A stretch of 64,000 nucleotides of DNA, taken from positions 1,922,001-1,986,000 of the forward strand of contig OZ244045.1 of NCBI GenBank assembly GCA_965215295.1, written 5' to 3'. This stretch comes from HK1 sp965215295 (GTDB lineage: Bacteria > Pseudomonadota > Gammaproteobacteria > HK1). The position numbers and the translations under genes are program-made. Shown piece by piece: positions 9,467-16,686 of this stretch (position 1 is the stretch's first letter; every line of letters starts with the position of its first letter). Below the pieces are notes generated by a model. The model saw nothing but the letters and a program-made list of their open reading frames with translations. It made no database searches and was not told the origin of the DNA.

Positions 9467-9484
9467 ATGACATTGGCATGACAG
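9467..9484 (-). promoter_or_regulatory. Pho box upstream of phoB
   Basis: On the minus strand the sequence reads CTGTCATGCCAATGTCAT: two 7 bp direct repeats (CTGTCAT and ATGTCAT) with a 4 bp spacer, the standard PhoB-binding layout. It sits 53-70 bp before the phoB GTG start. This is a motif match made by eye, supported by what lies downstream. Confidence 0.75.
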
Positions 9485-9640
9485 TGAAATCTACCGCAAA
9501 ACGCAACGCCCGCGGTCTCGCCCGCAATCTCCCGTGGCGACCCTCCGGGGCGCGAACCACGCGGGCGAGGCGCCTCCGCCTCCGGCGACTCATGTAGAAT
9601 CCGGCCCCGCTTCCAGACTCTGGCCACGGAGTTCCCGACA

Positions 9641-10726
9641 ATGTCCGAGCCACGGCGCGACCGGATCGAGCAGGCCATCGCCGCGTACCGCGACCCGTAC
9701 GTGGAGAGCGATCTCAATAGCGCGAAATCGATCAAGTCGGTGGAGATCGAGGGCGGGCGGGTCAAGGTCGGGGTCACTCTCGGCTTCCCCGCCGCGGGGC
9801 ATCGCACCGCGCTCGCCGCCGCCCTGGACGAACGGATCCGCACCGTGGACGGCGTCGAGGACGTGGAGGTGGAGATCGGCTGGAAGATCGCCTCCCATGC
9901 CGTCCAGCAGGGGCTCGATGCGCTGAAGAACGTGCGCAACATCGTCGCGGTCGCCTCCGGCAAGGGAGGCGTCGGCAAGTCCACCATCGCCGCCAACCTC
10001 GCCCTCGCGCTCTCGGCCGAAGGCGCGAAGGTGGGGGTGCTCGACGCCGACATCTACGGGCCGAGCCAGCCGCGGATGCTCGGCGCCCAGGGGCAGCCCG
10101 ACTCGCGCGACGGCAAGTCGCTCGAGCCCATGACCAGCTACCGCATCCAGTCGATGTCCATCGGCTACCTCATCGAGGAAGACACCCCGATGATCTGGCG
10201 CGGTCCCATGGTCACCCAGGCGCTGGAGCAGCTCCTGCGGGACACGAACTGGCGCGACCTCGACTACCTCGTGGTGGATCTGCCGCCCGGCACCGGCGAC
10301 ATCCAGCTCACCCTCGCCCAGCGGATCCCGGTCAGCGGCGCGGTCATCGTCACCACGCCGCAGGACATCGCACTGCTCGACGCGCGCAAGGGGCTCGCGA
10401 TGTTCGAGAAGGTCAAGGTGCCGGTGCTCGGCGTCATCGAGAACATGAGCACCCACGTGTGCACGCAGTGCGGCCATGAGGACCACGTCTTCGGAGAGGG
10501 CGGCGGGCGGCGGATGGCCGAGGAGCACGGCGTGGCCCTGCTCGGCGACATCCCGCTCGACCGCGCGATCCGCGAGGACGCCGACGGCGGGCAGCCGACC
10601 GTCGTCAAGGATCCGGACGGCCCGGTCGGCCGGCGCTACCGCGAGATCGCGCGCCGGGTGGCGGCGAAGCTGTCGCTGAAGGCGAAGGACTACAGCCAAG
10701 CCTTCCCGAAGATCGTCATCCAGTAA
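9641..10726 (+). CDS. Mrp/ApbC/NBP35-type P-loop Fe-S carrier ATPase
   Basis: 361 residues. An N-terminal FeS-assembly (MIP18/DUF59) domain occupies about 1-90, followed by the deviant Walker A SGKGGVGKST near residues 106-115. The switch motifs DADIYGPSQPRML and DYLVVDLPPGTGD are present, and the conserved CxxC pair in HVCTQCGHED lies near residues 274-277. ApbC/Mrp proteins bind and transfer 4Fe-4S clusters. A TAGAAT -10-like hexamer lies about 42 bp upstream at 9594-9599. It is divergent from phoB and followed by dcd on the same strand. Confidence 0.93.
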   Translation: MSEPRRDRIEQAIAAYRDPYVESDLNSAKSIKSVEIEGGRVKVGVTLGFPAAGHRTALAAALDERIRTVDGVEDVEVEIGWKIASHAVQQGLDALKNVRNIVAVASGKGGVGKSTIAANLALALSAEGAKVGVLDADIYGPSQPRMLGAQGQPDSRDGKSLEPMTSYRIQSMSIGYLIEEDTPMIWRGPMVTQALEQLLRDTNWRDLDYLVVDLPPGTGDIQLTLAQRIPVSGAVIVTTPQDIALLDARKGLAMFEKVKVPVLGVIENMSTHVCTQCGHEDHVFGEGGGRRMAEEHGVALLGDIPLDRAIREDADGGQPTVVKDPDGPVGRRYREIARRVAAKLSLKAKDYSQAFPKIVIQ

Positions 10727-10835
10727 CCCGGCCGATCCGTGAGCTCCCGCGACGAGGGCGTCCGGACCCCCGAGAAGGCGGCGGGGGACGGATCGGACGG
10801 CGCGCGGCCCTGACCTCCCTGCATCACGGGCAGGC

Positions 10836-11402
10836 ATGAGCATCAAATCCGACCGCTGGATCCGCGCCATGGCGGAGTCGCACGGCATGATCGAGCCGTT
10901 CGAGCCGGGGCAGGTCCGGGAGCGCGACGGCGGGAGCGTCATCTCGTTCGGAACGTCGAGCTACGGCTACGACATCCGCTGCGCCGGCGAGTTCAAGATC
11001 TTCACCAACATCAACTCCGCCGTCGTCGACCCGAAGAACTTCGACGATTCGAGCTTCGTGGACCTGCGCGCGGACGTGTGCATCATCCCGCCGAACTCCT
11101 TTGCGCTGGCCCGCACCGTCGAGTACTTCCGGATCCCCCGCAACGTCCTCACCATCTGTCTCGGCAAATCGACCTATGCCCGGTGCGGCATCATCGTCAA
11201 CGTGACCCCGCTCGAGCCGGAATGGGAGGGCCACGTCACGCTGGAGTTCTCCAACACCACCCCGCTGCCGGCGAAGATCTACGCCGACGAGGGCGTCGCC
11301 CAGGTCCTGTTCTTCGAATCCGACGAGGGATGCGAGGTCTCCTACCGCGACCGCGCGGGGAAGTACATGAAGCAGCGGGGCGTCACGCTGCCCAAGGCGT
11401 GA
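10836..11402 (+). CDS. dcd: dCTP deaminase
   Basis: 188 residues with the trimeric Dcd/dUTPase fold signatures: SFGTSSYGYDIRC, the segment FALARTVEYFRIP, LGKSTYARCGIIVNVTPLEPEWEGHVTLEFSN carrying the catalytic Glu, and the C-terminal GKYMKQRGVTLPKA that closes over the active site. The enzyme deaminates dCTP to dUTP, feeding thymidylate synthesis. The stop overlaps the GTG start of the RDD gene (GTGA), so the two are translationally coupled. Confidence 0.95.
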   Translation: MSIKSDRWIRAMAESHGMIEPFEPGQVRERDGGSVISFGTSSYGYDIRCAGEFKIFTNINSAVVDPKNFDDSSFVDLRADVCIIPPNSFALARTVEYFRIPRNVLTICLGKSTYARCGIIVNVTPLEPEWEGHVTLEFSNTTPLPAKIYADEGVAQVLFFESDEGCEVSYRDRAGKYMKQRGVTLPKA

Positions 11403-11848
11403 CCCCGGGCCGTCCGCCCGGCGCCGCGGCGGCGGCGCGTCCCGGGCTGCTCCGGCGCCTCGCCGCGCTGGTCTACGACTCCCTGCTCCTGTTCGCGGTG
11501 CTGTTCGCGGCCACCGTGCCGGTCCTGATCGCCACCGGCGGACGGGCCGTCAGCCCGAACGAGCCGGTATTCACCGCCTACCTGCTCGCGGTGAGCTACG
11601 TCTACTTCGGCTGGTGCTGGACGAGGGGCGGGCAGACCCTCGGGATGCGGGCGTGGAGGATGCGGGTCCGCACCCGCGACGGCAAGCCGCTCGGGTGGAG
11701 GCGGTCGCTCCTTCGATTCGCCGCCGCAACGGTTTCGATCGGGGCCGCGGGCGCCGGCCTGTTCTGGGTCGCTTTCGACCGGGACCGGATGAGCCTGCAC
11801 GATCGATTCTCCGGCACCGTCCTCGAGATGGTCTCCCCGCAGGGCTGA
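11399..11848 (+). CDS. RDD family integral membrane protein
   Basis: 149 residues from a GTG at 11399 that overlaps the dcd stop by 4 bp. The N-terminus RLAALVYDSLLLFAVLFAAT matches the first helix of RDD proteins (conserved Arg and Asp). Two more hydrophobic segments follow, around VFTAYLLAVSYVYFGWCW and LLRFAAATVSIGAAGAGLFW, and the motif QTLGMRAWRMRV is typical of the family. The protein ends HDRFSGTVLEMVSPQG. Function is unknown; RDD proteins are often proposed to be transporters. The last nine codons and stop are duplicated 75 bp downstream. Confidence 0.85.
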   Translation: MTPGRPPGAAAAARPGLLRRLAALVYDSLLLFAVLFAATVPVLIATGGRAVSPNEPVFTAYLLAVSYVYFGWCWTRGGQTLGMRAWRMRVRTRDGKPLGWRRSLLRFAAATVSIGAAGAGLFWVAFDRDRMSLHDRFSGTVLEMVSPQG

Positions 11849-11932
11849 CGGCGCCCGACCGCCGGCGGTTCGGCCACGGGCCCGACCGTCGAGGTCCTCG
11901 AGATGGTCTCCCCGCAGGGCTGACGGCGCCCG
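11819..11932. repeat. 39 bp direct duplication of the RDD gene 3' end
   Basis: Positions 11819-11857 (last nine codons of the RDD gene, its stop and 10 bp more) recur without mismatch at 11894-11932, a 75 bp period. The second copy is non-coding. A similar duplicated 3' end follows the peptide-binding protein gene near 54.8 kb. Confidence 0.85.
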
Positions 11933-12030
11933 GCCGCGTCCCGGCGTCCCTTCTCCCGGACGACCCTTCGCCGCATCGCTTCCGCACCTTCCCCCGCCGG
12001 CCGGGCGGTCGTGCCGGCCGGCCGGGCGGC

Positions 12031-13089
12031 TCAGCGCACCCGATACGACAGCCACACGCCGAAGGCAAGGAACGCCAACGTCGGTGCGAACGCGCTCAAC
12101 GGAGGACTCAGGCCGTACACGATCCCGATCTTGCCGGAAATCTCGTTCACGACATGGAACGCCACCGCGATCAGGCAGCCGGCGAGGATCCGCTGCCCGA
12201 CCCCGACTCCACCGAGACGCCCCAGCACGAGCGGCACCGCGAGCACGATCATCACACCGGTCGCGAACGGATAGGCCACCTTCGACCACAGCGCGAGCTC
12301 GTACGTGGCGGTTTCGAGCCGGTTGTCCCGGAGGTAGCCGATGTAACGCGCCAGATCGAACCCGGACAGGCTCTCCAGGCGGGCGGAGGCGAGCTTGACG
12401 AGGTCGGGTCCGAACCGGGTCTCCCACTCCAGCCTGGGAACGAACCCGGTCACCACGCCACCGGTGGACACATCGCTCCGGCGGACCGACTCGAGCACCC
12501 ATGCGGAGTCGCGGTAGTGCGCGTGCTTCGCGTGGGTCACCGCGCGCAGGGCGCCCTGGTCGTCGATCTCGTAGATGAACATGTCCTCGACCCGATCGTC
12601 GGGCCGGATGCGGACCACGTTGACGAAACGGTGTTCGTCGCGGATCCAGAACCCGTCCTCCCGCCCCGACGACTCGCCGAGCGCGGCGGCGCGCCGGGCC
12701 TGGGCGAGACGTTCGCTCCAGGGAGCAACGACCTCCCCTACCAGGATCGCGATGACCACGAGCAGCAGCGCGCCCTTCAGCGCCGAGCCCACGATGCGGC
12801 CGAGCGAAACGCCGGCGGCGCGGACCACCGCGAGCTCCGAGGAGACGGCCAGGGTCCCGAGCCCGAGGAGGGCGCCGATCACCGCGGCGAGCGGAAACAG
12901 GACGAAGGCGTGCCTCGGAAGGGTGAGGAGCACGAACTCGATCGCGCCGCCGATGCCGTAGCTCCCTCGACCGACCGAGTCGAGCTCGTCGACGAAGCCG
13001 ACCACCGCGGTGAGCGAGAGCAGCACCGCGAGCGCCAGCAGCGCGCCGCCGGCGACGTAACGGGCGATGTAGGTGTCGAGGATCGTCAT
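12031..13089 (-). CDS. lptG: LPS export ABC transporter permease LptG
   Basis: 352 residues from the ATG at 13089, beginning MTILDTYIARYVAGGALLAL. Hydrophobic helices group at the N-terminus (through ILVGEVVAPWSE) and at the C-terminus, with a large periplasmic beta-jellyroll-like region between, the LptF/LptG layout. With LptF and the LptB2 ATPase it extracts LPS from the inner membrane and passes it to LptC. Its start overlaps the lptF stop by 4 bp (ATGA). An upstream in-frame start would overlap most of the lptF C-terminus and is rejected. Confidence 0.92.
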   Translation of the reverse strand: MTILDTYIARYVAGGALLALAVLLSLTAVVGFVDELDSVGRGSYGIGGAIEFVLLTLPRHAFVLFPLAAVIGALLGLGTLAVSSELAVVRAAGVSLGRIVGSALKGALLLVVIAILVGEVVAPWSERLAQARRAAALGESSGREDGFWIRDEHRFVNVVRIRPDDRVEDMFIYEIDDQGALRAVTHAKHAHYRDSAWVLESVRRSDVSTGGVVTGFVPRLEWETRFGPDLVKLASARLESLSGFDLARYIGYLRDNRLETATYELALWSKVAYPFATGVMIVLAVPLVLGRLGGVGVGQRILAGCLIAVAFHVVNEISGKIGIVYGLSPPLSAFAPTLAFLAFGVWLSYRVR

Positions 13090-14207
13090 GAGCCCCCACC
13101 GCCGCCACGGAGCAGCCCCGCCGAACGCAGCTTCGCGGCGAGACGCCAGCCGCCCGGGGTCCGGCCGGCGAGGAGCGCGAGGGCCACGAGGGCGGTCGCC
13201 CCGTGCACCGGCCACACCCCGACGACGCCCGGTATCGTCCCGCGGTCCACCAAGTTGTCGGCGATGCTGATCGCGTTGCTGTAGATGAAATACACGACGA
13301 CGGCCACGAACAGCTTTCCGTAGCGTCCCTCGCGCGGCGAGGTTCGCGCCAGCGGCACCGCGAGCATCCCGAGCACCATGATGGAGACCACGGTCGAGAT
13401 GCGGCGCTGCAGCTCCGCGAGGTGGCCGGGAGCGCCGGAGTCGATCAGGGCCATGGTCGCGAGCATCTTGCGCGCGCGCACGAAGCTCTCCTTCGGCCGT
13501 GCCTCGACCCGCACCGCGTGGCGTTCGAACCGGGTCAGCGAGAACTTCGCGTCCTCCCGCAGGCCCGTGTAGCGCCAGCCGTCCTCAAGCACCATGTACC
13601 GCGCCCCGGCTCCGGAGGGCACGATCCGGTAGGCGGCATCGGAAACGAGCACGTACTGGCGGTGCGGCGTTCGCACCCGCACGAACACGTCCGACATCCG
13701 GCCGGTTTCGGAATCCATCGCCTCGATGTAGATGACCTGGCCTCCGCCGCCGAACTCCTTGAACCGGCCCGGCACGAACACCCGGCTCTCGGCCTGCTGC
13801 CTCGCCTCTTCGAGCAGCGCCGTCCGCTTCGAAGCCACGCTCGGAGAGGCGAACAGGGACAGCCCCGCCCCCACCAGCGCGACCCCCGCCACCACCCGGA
13901 ACACGCTCCGCGAGAGCCGCCACAGCCCGACCCCGCCCGCCTCCAGCGCGACGATTTCGCTGTCCTTGTAGAGGCGGCCGAGGCTGATGAGCACCGCGAG
14001 GTAGAGCGCGAGCGGCAGGAACGCCGGGAGCTTCTCCACGAGCTTCAGGGCGAGGATCCGGACGATGAGGTCCGCGGGGATCACCCCGGCCGCCGCGTCG
14101 GAGAGGAAGCGCGTGAACCGATCCGCCCCGTAGACCAGCACGAGCACCGCAAGCACCGCGAGCCACGTGCGCAGGACTTCACGGACGAGATAGCGGTCGA
14201 TGATCAA
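13086..14207 (-). CDS. lptF: LPS export ABC transporter permease LptF
   Basis: 373 residues from a TTG at 14207 giving the family N-terminus (I)IDRYLVREVLRTWLAVLAVL. There are three N-terminal helices, a periplasmic domain (VFVPGRFKEFGGGGQVIYIE) and three C-terminal helices ending near GGWRLAAKLRSAG. A 75-residue upstream extension is open but is proline/arginine-rich and not family-like, so the TTG is favoured. It is the first gene of lptF-lptG and divergent from pepA, the common proteobacterial arrangement. Confidence 0.9.
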   Translation of the reverse strand: MIIDRYLVREVLRTWLAVLAVLVLVYGADRFTRFLSDAAAGVIPADLIVRILALKLVEKLPAFLPLALYLAVLISLGRLYKDSEIVALEAGGVGLWRLSRSVFRVVAGVALVGAGLSLFASPSVASKRTALLEEARQQAESRVFVPGRFKEFGGGGQVIYIEAMDSETGRMSDVFVRVRTPHRQYVLVSDAAYRIVPSGAGARYMVLEDGWRYTGLREDAKFSLTRFERHAVRVEARPKESFVRARKMLATMALIDSGAPGHLAELQRRISTVVSIMVLGMLAVPLARTSPREGRYGKLFVAVVVYFIYSNAISIADNLVDRGTIPGVVGVWPVHGATALVALALLAGRTPGGWRLAAKLRSAGLLRGGGGGS

Positions 14208-14586
14208 GGCGCCCGCCTCATGTCGGCCGGGCGGCGCGACCCGCCGGACCGCGAAACGGGGGGGGTGGCGGCCGCGCTCCGGCGGGCCGCCCGGACCGGC
14301 GCCCGGGCCGCTCGGGCGGGGAGGCCGGGGGCGCCGGGGACGGGAGCGGGTCGCGGCGGAGCGGACACCGATGGACAGCTTCCGCGCGCTCTCACTACAC
14401 TGCCGATGAGGGATTCCGACACGTTCGGACACTCGCGAAGGGGCGCCGGGTCAGGCCGGGCGCATCCCTGAACGAGGCATCGGCCGGCGCAGGACGCGAT
14501 GGTAGCAACCCCCTGCTCCGCCTTCACCCGCCCCGATGGCCGGAATCGATGCGATGATCGCCACGCGGACAGACCGAGGACCGACC
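14208..14586. other. Divergent lptF/pepA intergenic region
   Basis: 379 bp between the divergent lptF and pepA starts. It holds GC-rich low-complexity sequence (14230-14350). A TACACT hexamer at 14396-14401 could be a -10 element for pepA, but no matching -35 is evident. No gene is supported here. Confidence 0.4.
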
Positions 14587-16092
14587 ATGAAGTTCAACGC
14601 CACCACCACCGACACGCCCCGAATCCGCTCCGGCTGTGTCGTCGCGGGATTGTTCGAAGGCCGGGACGCGACCCCCGGATACCGGGCGCTCGACGCCGCG
14701 AGCGGCGGCAAGCTGGACGCCATCGCCCGCAAGGCGCGGTTCCGGGGCGAAGCCGGCCGATACCTCCACGTCCATGCGCTCGGCGGGGTGGCCGCGGACA
14801 GTGTGCTCGTCGTCGGATGCGGTCCGAAGAAGGAAGCGATGACCGCGGCGCGGTACCTGAAGATCGCGGGCGCCGCGGCGCGCGCGGCGGTCACCACCGG
14901 CGCCCGGAGCGCGGCCTGGGCGCTCGGCGAGATCGAGGTCGACGAGCGGGACGCCGCGTGGAAGTCGCGGGTCGCGGTCGAACGTCTGAGCGATGCCGCA
15001 TACCGCTTCGACGCGATGCGCAGCAAAACCGACAGGAACCGGGTCGCTCCGCCCGAGCGAACGTCGATCGCCGCCCGGAGCGGCCAGCGGGCGGCCGTGA
15101 AGGCGGGCATCGCGACCGGACAGGCCATTGCCTCGGGCATCGCCCTCGCCCGCCACTTGGGCAACCTCCCCGGCAACGTCTGCACCCCGAGCCATCTCGC
15201 GGACCAGGCCAGGGCGCTCGCCGCACGGCATGCGAAGGTCAGGTTCAAGGCGCTGGACGAGGCCCGGATGAAACGTCTCGGCATGGGTTCGCTGCTGTCG
15301 GTGGCGCGCGGGAGCCGGGAGCCGCCCCGCCTGGTCATCCTGGAGTACCGGGGCGCCGCGCGCTCCGAAGCCCCCGTCGTGCTCGTCGGCAAGGGCGTGA
15401 CCTTCGACTCGGGCGGGATATCGATCAAGCCGTCGGCCACCATGGACGAGATGAAGTTCGACATGTGCGGCGCGGCCAGCGTCATCGGCGCGATGGAGGC
15501 GTGCGCGACGCTCGGGCTTGCGCTCAACGTCGTCGCGCTGGCCCCCGCGTGCGAGAACCTCCCCGACGGCAATGCGAGCAAGCCCGGCGACATCGTCACC
15601 AGCATGGCCGGGACGACCGTGGAGGTCCTCAACACCGACGCCGAGGGACGCCTGATCCTGTGCGACGCCCTCACCTACGCCGAGCGCTACAAGCCCGACG
15701 TCGTCATCGACGTCGCGACCCTGACCGGAGCCTGCGTCATCGCCCTCGGAGCCCACGCGAGCGGGCTGTTCTCGAACCACCAGCCGCTCGCCGACGCCCT
15801 CCTCGCGGCCGGCGAGCACACCGGCGACCGGGCGTGGCAGATGCCGTTGTGGGACGAGTACGCGGAACAGCTCAAGAGCAACTTTGCCGACGTCGCGAAC
15901 ATCGGTGGCCGCGAGGCCGGCGCCGTGACCGCGGCGAGCTTCCTTGCCAAGTTCACCTCGGAGCAGCGCTGGGCGCACCTCGACATCGCCGGCACCGCGT
16001 GGCGCAGCGGCAAGGAGAAGGGCGCCACCGGCCGCCCGGTGGGCCTGCTCTGCCAGTACCTGCTCGACCGCGCGGGCGCGGCGTCCACCTGA
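14587..16092 (+). CDS. pepA: Leucyl aminopeptidase (M17) PepA
   Basis: 501 residues from the ATG at 14587, which has a GAGGA site 8-9 bp upstream; an ATG at 14536 would add 17 non-conserved residues. The two-metal M17 centre is evident in VGKGVTFDSGGISIKPS and the family signature NTDAEGRLILCDAL. The length matches PepA (about 500). It removes N-terminal residues from peptides in the cytoplasm; in some gammaproteobacteria PepA also binds DNA. It is followed at 13 bp by holC and then valS, a conserved order. Confidence 0.94.
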   Translation: MKFNATTTDTPRIRSGCVVAGLFEGRDATPGYRALDAASGGKLDAIARKARFRGEAGRYLHVHALGGVAADSVLVVGCGPKKEAMTAARYLKIAGAAARAAVTTGARSAAWALGEIEVDERDAAWKSRVAVERLSDAAYRFDAMRSKTDRNRVAPPERTSIAARSGQRAAVKAGIATGQAIASGIALARHLGNLPGNVCTPSHLADQARALAARHAKVRFKALDEARMKRLGMGSLLSVARGSREPPRLVILEYRGAARSEAPVVLVGKGVTFDSGGISIKPSATMDEMKFDMCGAASVIGAMEACATLGLALNVVALAPACENLPDGNASKPGDIVTSMAGTTVEVLNTDAEGRLILCDALTYAERYKPDVVIDVATLTGACVIALGAHASGLFSNHQPLADALLAAGEHTGDRAWQMPLWDEYAEQLKSNFADVANIGGREAGAVTAASFLAKFTSEQRWAHLDIAGTAWRSGKEKGATGRPVGLLCQYLLDRAGAAST

Positions 16093-16105
16093 CGCCCCGA
16101 CACCG

Positions 16106-16558
16106 ATGCCCGGACAGGTCGACTTCTACCTGCGGCCCGAAACGAGCCCCGATGCGCTGGAGCTGTTCGCATGCCGGCTCGTCGAGACGGTGTGGCAGCG
16201 CGGCCACCGGGTGCTCGTCGTCGCCGCGTCCGAGCCCGCGGCGCGCAGGCTCGACGACCTGCTGTGGACGTTCCGGGACGAGAGCTTCGTGCCGCACCGA
16301 AGGATCGGCGCGGGCGATCCCGCCGCCACCGAAACGGTGGACGAGCCGGTGAGCGAGCCGGTGATCGTCACCACGCCCGGGATGTGGCGGGGAGCGCTCG
16401 ACGTGCTCGTCAACCTCACCGCGTCGGTACCCGAAGAGGCCGCCCGCGCCGCGCGCATCGCCGAGATCGTCCCGGCCGGGGGCGCGGGACGCGACGCCGG
16501 ACGGGAACGCTATCGCGAATACCGCGACCGCGGATTCGAGCTGAGGACCCATCGTTGA
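16106..16558 (+). CDS. holC: DNA polymerase III chi subunit HolC
   Basis: 150 residues from MPGQVDFYLRPETSPDALEL. The FYL start, the segment ACRLVETVWQRGHRVLVVA and the motif LDDLLWTFRDESFVPHRR are typical of HolC, the clamp-loader accessory subunit that binds psi (HolD) and SSB. The position between pepA and valS matches most gammaproteobacteria and fixes the identity. The family is weakly conserved, so context carries weight. Confidence 0.9.
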   Translation: MPGQVDFYLRPETSPDALELFACRLVETVWQRGHRVLVVAASEPAARRLDDLLWTFRDESFVPHRRIGAGDPAATETVDEPVSEPVIVTTPGMWRGALDVLVNLTASVPEEAARAARIAEIVPAGGAGRDAGRERYREYRDRGFELRTHR

Positions 16559-16686
16559 GCCCGGCGGCCCGCCGGCGGAGACCTCCCCGGGCGGCGGCGC
16601 TCGTCACACCCCCGGCCGGGAGCGCCGTTGCGACCGCCGCGGGACTCGCCCCGAAGACCCGCCGCTGAACCCCGGACCCCGAGGCC

